Position numbers and translations under genes: made by a program
Notes under the pieces: model-generated
Database searches by the model: none
What the model saw: only the letters and a program-made list of their open reading frames with translations
What the model was told of the DNA's origin: nothing
From: Indiicoccus explosivorum
GTDB taxonomy: Bacteria > Bacillota > Bacilli > Bacillales_A > Planococcaceae
Assembly (NCBI RefSeq): GCF_002167005.1
Contig: NZ_NHTN01000027.1
Location: 1-40,117, forward strand
DNA: 40,117 nucleotides
Direction: 5' to 3'
Part shown: positions 6,977-15,438 of the stretch, piece after piece
Layout: every line of letters begins with the position of its first letter
Position numbering within the stretch: position 1 is the first letter of the stretch

Positions 6977-8344
6977 TCAAAGCCCCGCGTAGACAGGAGA
7001 AAAGAATTCCTTGTACAGTTCGCGGAGGATCTTCGTTTCATCGTGTTCAAGCACACCGAAGGACAAACTGACTTCCGATGATCCCTGGTTGATCATTTCG
7101 ATGTTGGCACCGGTGCGGGCGATCGCGGCCGCAGCCCGTGCGGTAAGGCCGGTTGTATGTTTCATGCCTTCACCAACGAGGACCACCATGGAAAAATGAT
7201 GCCGGAAATAGACGTCGTCGGCCTGCAGTTCCGCCTTTACCCGTCCGACGATCCGTTCTTCCTGTCCGGGCCGCAGCTGCCGGCTGCGGATGATGATGGA
7301 CAGATCATCGATTCCCGAAGGGACATGCTCATAGGAGATGTGTTCTTCCTCGAGAATCTGCAGCAGTTTCCGGCCGAAGCCGATTTCGCGGTTCATCAAG
7401 TACTTGCTGACGTAGAGGATGGAAAAGCCGCTGTCCGACGAAATTCCGGTGACCGGCCGTTCCGAGAAGTCCCGTTCCGCTGTAATCATCGTTCCGGGTG
7501 CATCGGGATTATTCGTATTTTTGATGCATAACGGCACTGCCGCCCGGTAGACGGGCATGAGCGCTTCGTCATGGAGCACGGCGAAGCCCGCATAGGACAG
7601 TTCCCGCATCTCGCGGTACGTCATGCGGCTGATGCTGGCCGGCTGATCGACGACGCGGGGATTGGCGGCGAATACGGAATCGACGTCCGTGAAATTCTCG
7701 TACAGCTCGGCCTGGACGGCGGCGGCAAGGATGGAACCGGTGATGTCGGATCCTCCCCGGTTGAATGTCCGCAGCGTGCCTGAAGCCGAAAAACCGAAAA
7801 ATCCGGGGAAGACAGAGATTTTCTCCCGATCCTTCAATGCCGCAAGCCGGCTGTGCGCTTCAGGGAGCAGCCGGGGATAAGCGGGCGGCTCGTCCAGGAG
7901 CAGCCCGGCGTCTTTCGGGCTGCAGTATTCGGCAGCCAGGCCGATTGAATTCAAGTAAGCGGCGAATAGGCGGGCGGACGTATCCTCGCCGCTCGCTTTC
8001 AGTGTATCGAGGAAAAGGGGTGGATTGTCCCGGTTTGTATGGAGCCGGTTGTACAGATCCTCTTCGATGGCCGGAAGCAGGCCGGTATCCAGTCCGAGTC
8101 CGCTGATGATTTCATCGTAGCGGTCCATGACCCGCCGGAAGCCGTTTGCTGTATCTCCGCCCGACAAAGCGGCGTCAGCGAGCGAAATGAGGAGATCCGT
8201 CATTTTCGTGTCTTCTTCGAACCGTTTGCCGGGGGCTGAAACGACGATGATCCGACGGGCCGGATCCGATGTGACGATCGCGGCCGCCTTTTTGATTTGC
8301 TGCGCACTCGCGAGGGAAGTGCCGCCGAATTTACAGACTTTCAT
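6977..8344 (-). CDS. Aspartate kinase (lysC/thrD class, YclM-like)
   Basis: Protein of 455 aa that phosphorylates aspartate, the first step to lysine, threonine and methionine. Start ATG 8344 gives the canonical MKVCKFGGTSLAS opening and has GGTGGGG just upstream; a longer frame to 8401 has no such site. The amino-acid kinase domain (residues 1-300) carries KFGGTS at 5-10 and FNRGGSDITGS at the substrate loop. Two ACT domains follow, about 310-455, with GLTARAAAAIARTGANIEMINQGSSE in the second (given here as motif segments GLTARAA and NIEMINQGSSE). The length matches the monofunctional threonine-linked enzyme YclM of B. subtilis, not LysC with its internal start. It is divergent from hom-thrC-thrB, so threonine or lysine feedback is expected; no riboswitch was seen in its short leader. 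Confidence 0.93.
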   Translation of the reverse strand: MKVCKFGGTSLASAQQIKKAAAIVTSDPARRIIVVSAPGKRFEEDTKMTDLLISLADAALSGGDTANGFRRVMDRYDEIISGLGLDTGLLPAIEEDLYNRLHTNRDNPPLFLDTLKASGEDTSARLFAAYLNSIGLAAEYCSPKDAGLLLDEPPAYPRLLPEAHSRLAALKDREKISVFPGFFGFSASGTLRTFNRGGSDITGSILAAAVQAELYENFTDVDSVFAANPRVVDQPASISRMTYREMRELSYAGFAVLHDEALMPVYRAAVPLCIKNTNNPDAPGTMITAERDFSERPVTGISSDSGFSILYVSKYLMNREIGFGRKLLQILEEEHISYEHVPSGIDDLSIIIRSRQLRPGQEERIVGRVKAELQADDVYFRHHFSMVVLVGEGMKHTTGLTARAAAAIARTGANIEMINQGSSEVSLSFGVLEHDETKILRELYKEFFSPVYAGL

Positions 8345-8385
8345 TTCATCCCCACCTTCTTTATTATCAAAATTTGCGAATTTGG

Positions 8386-8414
8386 TTGTATTGCCTGACA
8401 ATGACCTCTATAAT
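8386..8414 (+). promoter_or_regulatory. Candidate promoter of hom-thrC-thrB
   Basis: TTGTAT (8386-8391) and a perfect TATAAT (8409-8414) with 17-bp spacing, 62 bases before the TTG start of hom. No T-box or leader peptide was seen between them. Confidence 0.55.
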
Positions 8415-8476
8415 GACAGAATCACAAGGGCGTTGGGTATTCCCACTAGTGTACAGAGAGCATGGAGGTGCGTCAA

Positions 8477-9769
8477 TTGGCAAATAAGGTATCAGTCGGA
8501 TTATTGGGATTCGGGACGGTCGGAAGCGGGGTTGCTGCAATCGTCCAGCAGCATCAGCAGGACTTGCTGCATAAGCTTGGAACGGAAGTGTCGATCGATA
8601 AAGTGCTTGTTAAAGACATCACAAAAAAACGGGATACAGGGCTGCCTCCGGACGTCTTCACCGCTGAATTGGATGAAGTGATCGGAGACGCTTCCATCGA
8701 TATCGTCGTGGAAGTGATGGGCGGCATCGAGGAAGCGAAACAGGCGATCGAGCAGTCGCTGCGCGCCGGAAAGCAAGTGGTGACGGCCAATAAAGATGTC
8801 ATGGCGCTGTACGGTCATGAGCTTCTGCAGCTGGCGGACACGGAGAAGCAGGATCTGTTCTACGAGGCGAGCGTCGCGGGCGGGATCCCGATCATCCGGA
8901 CGCTCGAAGACGGCTTGGCATCCGACCGCATTTCGAACCTGATGGGAATTGTGAACGGGACGACGAATTTCATCCTGACGAAAATGAAACAGGAAAATAT
9001 GAGCTATGAAGATGCCCTCGCGGAAGCGACGGCCCTCGGATTCGCGGAAGCGGATCCGACTGCGGATGTCGGCGGCCTTGATGCGGCACGAAAAATGGTC
9101 ATCCTGTCATCCCTTGCCTACTCGACGGAAGTATCGCTTGAAGACGTCCTCGTGAGAGGCATGGACGAGATCCGGGACGGCGATGTGGAACTCGCATCCC
9201 GCATCGGCTACACCATCAAGATGGTCGGTGCTTCCCAGACGGATGAAGACGGGATCGAAGTGGTATCCGAACCGGTTTTCCTGCCGGATGCGCATCCGCT
9301 GGCTTCTGTGAACAATGAATTCAATGCCGTCTATATCCATGGTGCGGCTGTCGGGGAAACGATGCTGTACGGACCGGGAGCCGGGTCGCTTCCGACGGCG
9401 ACTTCTGTTGTGGCGGATGTCATCGCGGCCTGCCGCAATCTGCTGCTGGAAGTGAACGGGAAGCGGCAGCATGCTCCGCAGCACGAGCGGGCGATCAAGC
9501 CGCCGGATAAACAGATCGCCAAGTACTTCCACCGGCTGTCTGTCGATGATGAAGTCGGCGTGCTGACCAAGGTGACAGCGGTCTACAGCGGACGGGGGGC
9601 GAGCTTGGCATCGGTCATCCAGCACCCGGGCGAAGAAGAAGGGAAAGCGGAACTGCTCTTGGTCACGCACCGCATTTCCCGGCAGCAGCACCTGGACATC
9701 ACAAAAGATCTGGAAGGGCTGGCGAGCATGATCAGCCATTACCGGATCGCAGGGGAGGAATCGGTATGA
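8477..9769 (+). CDS. hom: Homoserine dehydrogenase
   Basis: Protein of 430 aa that reduces aspartate semialdehyde to homoserine. The start is TTG 8477, six bases after GGAGGTG; the upstream ATG at 8462 overlaps that site and would be silent as a signal. Residues 4-25 are the nucleotide-binding loop ([12 protein letters not shown]). The central part has the substrate region with [11 protein letters not shown] and [16 protein letters not shown] (catalytic Asp/Lys area near 200). An ACT domain is at the C-terminus, about 350-425 ([20 protein letters not shown]). The last four bases overlap thrC as ATGA, so translation is coupled. It is the first gene of the threonine operon. Confidence 0.96.
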   Translation: MANKVSVGLLGFGTVGSGVAAIVQQHQQDLLHKLGTEVSIDKVLVKDITKKRDTGLPPDVFTAELDEVIGDASIDIVVEVMGGIEEAKQAIEQSLRAGKQVVTANKDVMALYGHELLQLADTEKQDLFYEASVAGGIPIIRTLEDGLASDRISNLMGIVNGTTNFILTKMKQENMSYEDALAEATALGFAEADPTADVGGLDAARKMVILSSLAYSTEVSLEDVLVRGMDEIRDGDVELASRIGYTIKMVGASQTDEDGIEVVSEPVFLPDAHPLASVNNEFNAVYIHGAAVGETMLYGPGAGSLPTATSVVADVIAACRNLLLEVNGKRQHAPQHERAIKPPDKQIAKYFHRLSVDDEVGVLTKVTAVYSGRGASLASVIQHPGEEEGKAELLLVTHRISRQQHLDITKDLEGLASMISHYRIAGEESV

Positions 9770-10827
9770 TGTGGCCCGGTCTGATCGAGCGCTATAAGGA
9801 ATGGCTGCCGGTGACGGAAGCGACGCCGGCGCTGACCTTGCAAGAGGGCGGCACACCGCTGATCCGGCTCGATACACTGTCGGAAAAGTGGGGGATCGAC
9901 CTTCACGTGAAGTTTGAAGGGGCCAACCCGACCGGTTCATTCAAGGACCGCGGCATGGTGCTGGCTGTCGCGAAAGCGAAAGAAGAAGGGAAAACGACGC
10001 TCATTTGCGCTTCCACCGGCAATACGTCCGCTTCCGCCGCCGCCTATGGCGCCCGTGCCGGCCTCCGGACGGTCGTCGTCATTCCGGAAGGGCGGATCGC
10101 GCTCGGCAAACTGGCGCAGGCGAAGATGTACGGGGCGGAAATTCTGGAAATCGAGGGCAACTTCGACGAAGCGCTGGAAATGGTACGGGAGCTTGGCCGG
10201 GAAGAGCACATCGCGCTCGTCAATTCCGTTAATCCGTACCGGCTGGAAGGGCAGAAGACCATCGCGTTCGAAACTGTGGAACAGCTCGGAGGCGTACCGG
10301 ATATTTTCGCGCTGCCCGTAGGGAATGCCGGCAATATTTCGGCTGCCTGGAAAGGGTTTACGGAATATGCGGAACGGACCGGAGCTAAACGGCCCGAACT
10401 GCTCGGTGTGCAGGCGGCGGGTGCTGCTCCGATCGTGACCGGGAAGGTCGTCGAAAATCCGGAAACGGTGGCGACCGCCATCCGGATCGGCAATCCGGCC
10501 AGCTGGCAGCTGGCATTGGATGCGCTGCGGGAATCGGACGGGACCATTCTGGCGGCGACAGACGAAGAAATCCTGGAAGCGTATCAATTGCTTGCCTCGA
10601 CAGAAGGGGTATTCGCGGAACCGGCATCCTGCGCTTCCATCGCCGGTATCAAAAAGCGGGCCGAAAGCGGCGAATTGCCGAAAGGCGCTTCGGTGGTCGC
10701 GGTCCTGACAGGCAATGGCCTTAAAGACCCTGACACCGCCATTTCCGTCAACCGGCAGAAGGCAACGCTCAAATCGGAAACGATCGATCGGTTCTTAGCG
10801 GAACTGCGGCGGGGCGTGGAAGCATGA
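9766..10827 (+). CDS. thrC: Threonine synthase
   Basis: Protein of 353 aa, a pyridoxal-phosphate enzyme converting O-phosphohomoserine to threonine. ATG 9766 overlaps the hom stop; AGGGGAGG lies seven bases upstream. The cofactor lysine is K60 in [11 protein letters not shown], followed by the phosphate/substrate loop [10 protein letters not shown], and [10 protein letters not shown] binds the PLP phosphate. Length fits the short bacterial form related to that of B. subtilis, without the N-terminal extension of the E. coli type. It is the middle gene of hom-thrC-thrB and its end overlaps thrB by four bases. Confidence 0.96.
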   Translation: MMWPGLIERYKEWLPVTEATPALTLQEGGTPLIRLDTLSEKWGIDLHVKFEGANPTGSFKDRGMVLAVAKAKEEGKTTLICASTGNTSASAAAYGARAGLRTVVVIPEGRIALGKLAQAKMYGAEILEIEGNFDEALEMVRELGREEHIALVNSVNPYRLEGQKTIAFETVEQLGGVPDIFALPVGNAGNISAAWKGFTEYAERTGAKRPELLGVQAAGAAPIVTGKVVENPETVATAIRIGNPASWQLALDALRESDGTILAATDEEILEAYQLLASTEGVFAEPASCASIAGIKKRAESGELPKGASVVAVLTGNGLKDPDTAISVNRQKATLKSETIDRFLAELRRGVEA

Positions 10828-11735
10828 GCGGGCATCAGTTTTCAGTCCGTGTTCCGGCATCCACTGCCAATCTGGGCCCGGGGTTCGATTCCATCGGCCT
10901 TGCGCTCGATCTGTACTTGTCTGTGCATGTCACACCTGCGGCGGAATGGCGCATCGACTATCTGGATGCGGATCATCGCCATTTGCCGGCAGGTCCGGAT
11001 AATCTGATCGTCAAGGCTGCCCGCGCCGCTGCAGCGGAAGCGGAGCAGGCGCTGCCTGCTGCGCACCTGCAGGTGAAGTCGGAAATCCCGCTCGGAAAAG
11101 GCCTCGGCAGCAGTGCCTCCGCCATCGCGGCCGGAATTGAAATCGCCGATCAGCTGCTCGGCCTCGACTGGCCGATGAGCAGGAAAGTGGAAATCGGCAG
11201 CCGGCTTGAAGGGCATCCCGACAATATTTCAGCTTCCCTCATGGGCGGGCTGACCATTTCTTATTATGATGGGGCGGAGTTGGAGACGGTCCGGGTGGCG
11301 GAGCCGGCCATCGGGGTTCTGTTGCTTGTTCCGGCGGCTTCACTGCTCACCGCTGAGTCGAGAGGGCTGCTGCCGGATGAAGTCGCCCACCATACCGCGG
11401 TTTCCGGCAGCGCGGCGGCCAATGCCATGAGTGCCGCGCTTGTCAGCGGCGACTGGCAAACGGCTGGACGGCTGATGGAGCGGGACGTCTTCCACGAACC
11501 GTACCGGACCGGACGGCTCCCTCATTTCGACGAGATCCGGCGGACCGCCCGAATCCTCGGCGCTTACGGTTCTGCCATCAGCGGCGCAGGGCCATCGATT
11601 TTCGTCGCAGTCCCTCAAGGGAAGGAAATGATGATTGCTGCGGAATTGCGGGTGCTTTATCCGCAATACGACTGCATGGTGACAAAGCCTTCCATCTGGG
11701 GCGTCAAGTCGAAAGCCGCATCCTGTAAAGGGTGA
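10824..11735 (+). CDS. thrB: Homoserine kinase (GHMP family)
   Basis: Protein of 303 aa that phosphorylates homoserine, feeding threonine synthase. The GHMP signatures are clear: [13 protein letters not shown] near residues 10-22 and the ATP loop [12 protein letters not shown] at about 89-100; the third motif, [11 protein letters not shown], is near residue 253. It starts with ATG overlapping the thrC stop (ATGA), so the three threonine genes are translationally coupled. It ends the operon. The following 280 bases have only weak hairpins (GAAGAGCTCTTC right after the stop), so how transcription ends is not obvious. Confidence 0.96.
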   Translation: MSGHQFSVRVPASTANLGPGFDSIGLALDLYLSVHVTPAAEWRIDYLDADHRHLPAGPDNLIVKAARAAAAEAEQALPAAHLQVKSEIPLGKGLGSSASAIAAGIEIADQLLGLDWPMSRKVEIGSRLEGHPDNISASLMGGLTISYYDGAELETVRVAEPAIGVLLLVPAASLLTAESRGLLPDEVAHHTAVSGSAAANAMSAALVSGDWQTAGRLMERDVFHEPYRTGRLPHFDEIRRTARILGAYGSAISGAGPSIFVAVPQGKEMMIAAELRVLYPQYDCMVTKPSIWGVKSKAASCKG

Positions 11736-11882
11736 AGAGCTCTTCATTTCATGCTGACGGGAACGCCCTGATGTATTAAGCTGCGGAAGAACTGCGGATC
11801 CTCGCGGATACGATACACAGAGTGGAAATGGCTGTCTGATGGAATCGGGAAAGGAAAAAGAACTGCTGCAGTACATATGAAA

Positions 11883-11912
11883 AAGCTTGCTCCATTCTTC
11901 CGGGGCAGGCTT
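11883..11912 (-). terminator. Orphan hairpin, oriented as a minus-strand terminator
   Basis: AAGCTTGCTCC (11883-11893) pairs over 11 bp (two G-U) with GGGGCAGGCTT (11902-11912). The A-run lies on its left side, so a T-run follows only on the minus strand. No minus-strand gene ends here. Confidence 0.4.
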
Positions 11913-11948
11913 GCTTCGTTCCACTCATTCCGAAAGAGACGTTTTAAT

Positions 11949-12006
11949 TTGCAGACGGTTTTTGCGGAATGTTATTATAGTTATAACATAAGGTAACTAT
12001 TATAAC
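11949..12006 (+). promoter_or_regulatory. Toxin-antitoxin promoter with palindromic operator
   Basis: TTGCAG (11949-11954) and TATTAT (11973-11978) lie 18 bp apart. The -10 box falls inside the left arm of an inverted repeat: GTTATTATAGTTA (11971-11983) and TAACTATTATAAC (11994-12006), complementary at 12 of 13 positions with a 10-bp centre. This is the placement expected for autorepression by the antitoxin or the toxin-antitoxin complex. Confidence 0.7.
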
Positions 12007-12023
12007 GTAAAGGACGTGAAGGT

Positions 12024-12278
12024 ATGGCGGCTGCAGAAAGACGTTTGACGCAGATCGGTAATTCAGTGGGATTGACTTTGCCGAGCGATATGCTGAAGGC
12101 ACTGCAATTGATTAAAGGCGATGAAGTGCGAGTAGAACTGGTCGGAAATCAAGTCGTCATTAAGAAAGCGCCTCGCATGGTTTCTTTGCCTGATGGTATT
12201 CCGGCAGATTTTTTCGAAGTGCTTGAAGAAGAAATGGAAGCGCACCACGAGGCACTGAAGGGTTTAGTCAATAGATGA
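12024..12278 (+). CDS. AbrB/MazE-type antitoxin
   Basis: Protein of 84 aa with a SpoVT/AbrB DNA-binding fold at residues 3-50: RRLTQIGNSVGLTLPSDML, then GDEVRVEL and VVIKKA strands (swapped-hairpin barrel). The C-terminal third (about 52-84) is acidic and helical and is the likely toxin-binding part. AAAGGA lies nine bases before the ATG. It overlaps the toxin gene by four bases (ATGA) and follows a palindromic operator, which supports autoregulation. Doc toxins are usually partnered by Phd/YefM antitoxins; an AbrB-type partner is a recognised but less common combination. Confidence 0.88.
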   Translation: MAAAERRLTQIGNSVGLTLPSDMLKALQLIKGDEVRVELVGNQVVIKKAPRMVSLPDGIPADFFEVLEEEMEAHHEALKGLVNR

Positions 12279-12685
12279 AGACTGTTTTCATCACCGCTGA
12301 AATGGCCATTATGATTAACCAGAAAGTGATTTTGGAACACTCGGCAGATGAACAGCCGGGCGTGAAAGATCACGCACTTTTGGATTCTGCGTTAAAGAGG
12401 CCGCAGCAATCGCTTTTCGGGGAGGATGCCTACCCCTCGATTCATGGAAAAGCTGCTGCTCTTTTGGAATCTCTGGCTCAAAATCACTGCTTCCATAACG
12501 CCAATAAACGGACAGCTATCTTATGTACAGCGGTTTTCTACCGCTATAATAGCTATACGTTGCGTTTTCCCTCTCCCCGAACTGAAGAGGATTTTGTTGT
12601 GGACGTTGTGAAACGTGCTTACACAACCGAGGAAATCAAAGAAGTATTAGAACAACATGCAACACCGATTGAATCACCGAGCTGA
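12275..12685 (+). CDS. Doc-type toxin (death on curing, Fic fold)
   Basis: Protein of 136 aa. The Fic core motif is HCFHNANKRTA at residues 71-81, matching the Doc variant HxFx(D/N)xNKR, with the catalytic/general-base H71 and the N-K-R anion hole. Doc enzymes phosphorylate elongation factor Tu with ATP and stop translation; other Fic proteins AMPylate targets, and the NKR form fits Doc. The upstream flap region (VKDHALLDSALKRPQQSLFGED) is typical of Doc. The gene overlaps the antitoxin stop by four bases and is closed by a strong terminator, so this is a complete bicistronic type II module. Nothing looks truncated, so it is probably active. Confidence 0.92.
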   Translation: MKTVFITAEMAIMINQKVILEHSADEQPGVKDHALLDSALKRPQQSLFGEDAYPSIHGKAAALLESLAQNHCFHNANKRTAILCTAVFYRYNSYTLRFPSPRTEEDFVVDVVKRAYTTEEIKEVLEQHATPIESPS

Positions 12686-12691
12686 ACACAG

Positions 12692-12727
12692 AAACCCCTT
12701 CCCGAATGATTCCGGGAAGGGGTTTTC
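12692..12727. terminator. Terminator shared by the toxin gene and the usp gene
   Basis: AACCCCTTCCCG pairs with CGGGAAGGGGTT over 12 bp, followed by TTTT on the plus strand and preceded by AAA, giving TTT on the minus strand. It lies between convergent genes. Confidence 0.88.
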
Positions 12728-12739
12728 GCACGGCTGCAT

Positions 12740-13159
12740 TCATTTTACCACGAGCACCGGACAGTCGACGCGCTTGATGACTTTGTGGCTGACGCTGCCG
12801 AGCACCATTTCCTGCAGTGCATTGAGGCCGCGGCTGCCGATGATCAGCATGTCGAAATCGCCGTCGTTGGCGAATTCGACGATCGCCGGCCCCGGTGTGC
12901 CATGGAGGATTTTCACCACATAGTCGACACCGTTCGTCGCCAGCGCTTCTTCGATCGGCTGAAGCCGTTTGCGGCGGGCAAGATCGAGTTCTTCCGTGCT
13001 GTTGCTATGGAGCACTTCCGTTTTCGCGTTGTTATGGTCGGCGACGTAGACGACCGTCAATTTCGATTCTTTATTGAACGCGGCGACTTTGATCGCTTCC
13101 CGTGCCGCGCGGATCGAATGGTTCGAGCCGTCGACAGCGAGCAGTATGGATTGATACAT
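12740..13159 (-). CDS. Universal stress protein (UspA family)
   Basis: Protein of 139 aa with the Rossmann-like Usp fold. It opens YQSILLAVDGSNHSIRA and ends with the ATP-binding signature GSRGLNALQEMVLGSVS (G-2x-G-9x-G-S) and HKVIKRVDCPVLVVK, so it is the nucleotide-binding subclass. ATG 13159 has AGGGGG eight bases upstream; a TTG one codon earlier is possible but less likely. It is 15 bases downstream of the SulP transporter on the same strand and is surely cotranscribed with it, which suggests that the stress protein acts on, or under the same conditions as, the anion transporter. Confidence 0.92.
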   Translation of the reverse strand: MYQSILLAVDGSNHSIRAAREAIKVAAFNKESKLTVVYVADHNNAKTEVLHSNSTEELDLARRKRLQPIEEALATNGVDYVVKILHGTPGPAIVEFANDGDFDMLIIGSRGLNALQEMVLGSVSHKVIKRVDCPVLVVK

Positions 13160-13174
13160 CAACGTTTCCCCCTT

Positions 13175-14638
13175 TTAATGTGAAGGCAGTTTGGCGTGTT
13201 CGCTATCGAACACGGCGATTTTCTCGACCAGTCGGCGGCTCGGGCCGTCAAGCCCTTCAATGACGACGTGATTATCCGCATTTTTCAGCTTCAGCACGAC
13301 GCGGTCGACTGCGCCGACACCGGAATCGTCCCAAATGTGGGCGGCAGTGAAATCGAGAATGATTTTTTCATTTCGGACGTCCGTGTCGATGGCGTTGACG
13401 AAATCTTCGACAGAAGCGAAGAACAGCTGGCCTTCGACTGCATAGCGTGTCGTCCCGGCTATGATGGTTTTATTGACACGGATCTTCGAGATCTTCGCGA
13501 CGAATAAAACCGCGCTTAAGATGACACCGGCGATGACGCCTTTCGACAGGTCGTGCGTGAACACGACAATGGCGACGGTCGTCAGCATGACGAGCGCATC
13601 CCCTCTTGGCGCTTTTTTCATATAAGAGAACGACGACCAGTCGAACGTGCCGATCGACACCATGATCATGATGCCGACGAGGACCGCCATCGGAATCTGG
13701 ACGACGAGCGAACCGAGCACGAGGATCAGGAACATCAGGAACACGCCGGCGACGAACGTCGACAGGCGGGTGCGCCCGCCGGACTTCACGTTGATGACCG
13801 ATTGGCCGATCATCGCGCAGCCCGCCATGCCGCCGAAGAAACCGGTGATGAAGTTGGCGATGCCCTGGCCGCGCGCTTCCTGGTTCTTTTCGCTGCCTGT
13901 GTCGGTCATATCATCGACGATGGTGGCCGTCAGCAGTGATTCCAGCAGTCCGACCACCGACAAGGCCAGTGCATACGGCAGGATGATCATGAGCGTTTCA
14001 AGCGTGAGCGGTACATTCGGAATCAGGAATGCCGGCAGCGACTGGGTAATCGTTCCGAGATCGCCGACTGTCCGCAGTTCGAAATCCGAATAGATCGCAA
14101 TGGATGTCAGGACGAGAATCGCGATGAGCGGCGCCGGGATCGCCCGGAAAAACCGCGGCAGGAGATAAACGATGACAAGCGTGATTGCGACGAATACATA
14201 AGTCATATTCGAAATGCCGAGGAAATGCGGCACTTGCGCCATGAAGATGAGGATTGCGAGCGCATTGACGAATCCGATCATGACCGCGCGCGGGATGAAC
14301 TTCATCAGTTTGGCGACTTTGAATACGCCGAATAAAAGCTGGAATACGCCGGTCAGGATCGTGGCGGCGAGCAGGTAATCCACACCGTACTCCCGCACGA
14401 GCGGCGCGGCGACGAGCGCCATGGCGCCGGTCGCGGCGGAAATCATCGCCGGACGGCCGCCGATGAACGAAATGGTGACGGCGATGATGAACGAAGCGTA
14501 CAATCCGACCATCGGATCGACGCCGGCAATGATGGAAAACGCGATCGCTTCCGGAATGAGCGCGAGTGCGACGACGATTCCGGACAGGACATCACCCTTT
14601 ATGTTGGAAAACCATTGCTGATTAATAGAGTCTGTCAA
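13175..14638 (-). CDS. SulP/SLC26-family anion transporter with STAS domain
   Basis: Protein of about 487 aa. The start is TTG 14638, nine bases after AAAGGA; an earlier in-frame TTG at 14647 is only one base from that site. The signature [21 protein letters not shown] sits near residue 17-37 and is the first transmembrane half-helix of SulP proteins; about 12-14 membrane segments follow to residue 385. A cytoplasmic STAS domain occupies about 395-487 ([19 protein letters not shown] near its conserved loop). Family members carry sulfate, bicarbonate, dicarboxylates or other anions, usually with Na+ or H+; the substrate cannot be chosen here. No sulfur-assimilation genes or carbonic anhydrase are adjacent. 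It is the first gene of an operon with the universal stress protein. Confidence 0.93.
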   Translation of the reverse strand: MTDSINQQWFSNIKGDVLSGIVVALALIPEAIAFSIIAGVDPMVGLYASFIIAVTISFIGGRPAMISAATGAMALVAAPLVREYGVDYLLAATILTGVFQLLFGVFKVAKLMKFIPRAVMIGFVNALAILIFMAQVPHFLGISNMTYVFVAITLVIVYLLPRFFRAIPAPLIAILVLTSIAIYSDFELRTVGDLGTITQSLPAFLIPNVPLTLETLMIILPYALALSVVGLLESLLTATIVDDMTDTGSEKNQEARGQGIANFITGFFGGMAGCAMIGQSVINVKSGGRTRLSTFVAGVFLMFLILVLGSLVVQIPMAVLVGIMIMVSIGTFDWSSFSYMKKAPRGDALVMLTTVAIVVFTHDLSKGVIAGVILSAVLFVAKISKIRVNKTIIAGTTRYAVEGQLFFASVEDFVNAIDTDVRNEKIILDFTAAHIWDDSGVGAVDRVVLKLKNADNHVVIEGLDGPSRRLVEKIAVFDSEHAKLPSH

Positions 14639-14673
14639 TTCCTTCAATCCTTTCGTTTTGAATCACGAGGGGC

Positions 14674-14749
14674 AGTATAGCACGTAATTTCCCAAAAAGG
14701 AACCGTAAAGAAACGATTGGGAAGTTTTTTTGAAAGGATGTGCTATAAT
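14674..14749. promoter_or_regulatory. Divergent promoters with mirrored sequence blocks
   Basis: Plus strand: an extended -10, TGCTATAAT (14741-14749), for the recombinase-like gene. Minus strand: TGCTATACT (reverse of 14674-14682) for the SulP operon. Around them are inverted blocks: AGTATAGCAC (14674-14683) with GTGCTATAAT (14740-14749), 9 of 10 complementary, and TTCCCAA (14689-14695) with TTGGGAA (14717-14723), perfect. The spacing of inner and outer blocks is not equal on the two sides. Neither promoter has a good -35 box, which is usual for extended -10 promoters or activator-dependent ones. Confidence 0.5.
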
Positions 14750-14780
14750 GGACCGCGTGAAAAATACGGAGGGTGAAAAA

Positions 14781-15317
14781 ATGAACTATGGTTATATGCG
14801 TCCGCTTGCGGATGATGAAGCGAACCGGCGGCAGCTCGAGAAGCTGGAAGCGGTAGAGGGAATCCGCGTATTCGGGGAAACCCATGCGGGGGCGAAACGC
14901 CGCACCGTGCTGGATGATCTGCTTGGAAGGCTCGGTGAAGGGGATGCCCTGTATGTCTGCAGTCTCCCGGTGCTCGCGGATTCGACGCGTCATTTATTGG
15001 ATATCATCCGGCAGCTGGACGGCCAGGGTGCGGTTCTGCATGTGCTGGCGGGCGGCATCACTACCGAACAGACATATTCTTTCCGGACCATTCTGGAAGA
15101 ACTGGCGCAGTTCCAGTCGGATATCATCAGTGAGAAAACGAAAATGGGGCTTTTGGAAGCGCAGAAAAAAGGGCACAGCGCGGGCCGTCCGAAAAAATCA
15201 CGGGATGCCGTCGAGGAAGCGATCGCGATGTACCATTCGAAGCAGTATTCACTTGAGGAGATCAAGGAAAAGACCGGCATCAGCAAGTCGACGCTGTACC
15301 GGAACCTGGAAAGCTGA
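14781..15317 (+). CDS. Resolvase-fold protein lacking serine-recombinase catalytic residues
   Basis: Protein of 178 aa. ATG 14781 lies seven bases after GGAGGG. The order is that of small serine recombinases: N-terminal resolvase domain (about 1-130), a GRPKK linker near 137, and a helix-turn-helix (about 145-178, SLEEIKEKTGISKSTLYRN). However, the opening GYxRVST motif reads GYMRPLA, so the catalytic serine is replaced by leucine. The later LDRLxR motif reads LPVLAD, losing two catalytic arginines. The fold elements GDALYV, QFQSDIISEKTKMGLLEAQKKG and GRP are well kept. It is therefore probably a DNA-binding protein derived from a resolvase, unable to cut DNA. No transposon or inverted repeats surround it. 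Confidence 0.8.
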   Translation: MNYGYMRPLADDEANRRQLEKLEAVEGIRVFGETHAGAKRRTVLDDLLGRLGEGDALYVCSLPVLADSTRHLLDIIRQLDGQGAVLHVLAGGITTEQTYSFRTILEELAQFQSDIISEKTKMGLLEAQKKGHSAGRPKKSRDAVEEAIAMYHSKQYSLEEIKEKTGISKSTLYRNLES

Positions 15318-15407
15318 GAGGAGGGAAGGGGACATACCGATTCTCGTTCCTTGTATTCTGATGACAATTCCAGCGGTGATCGACACGAGACTGACTTTCC
15401 GCATAAG

Positions 15408-15438
15408 AGCCGGTACCCGAATCGGGTGCCGGCTTTTT
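15408..15438 (+). terminator. Terminator after the resolvase-like gene
   Basis: AGCCGGTACCCG pairs with CGGGTGCCGGCT (one G-U) around three bases, followed by TTTT. Its T-run touches the stop codon of the convergent methyltransferase gene. Confidence 0.85.

Noticed and set aside
8345-8476. Lysine riboswitch or T-box in the aspartokinase/hom intergenic region
   Set aside because: The 132 bases shared by two divergent promoters are too short for either, and no T-box sequence (GGGTGG context) or lysine-box core was seen.
13553-14093. Long plus-strand frames opposite the SulP gene
   Set aside because: They are antisense shadows of a well-supported coding frame and have low-complexity, Asp/His-rich translations.
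14781-15317. Resolvase-like gene as evidence of a transposon or integrated element
   Set aside because: No terminal repeats, transposase, cargo or target duplication were seen around it, and its catalytic residues are missing.
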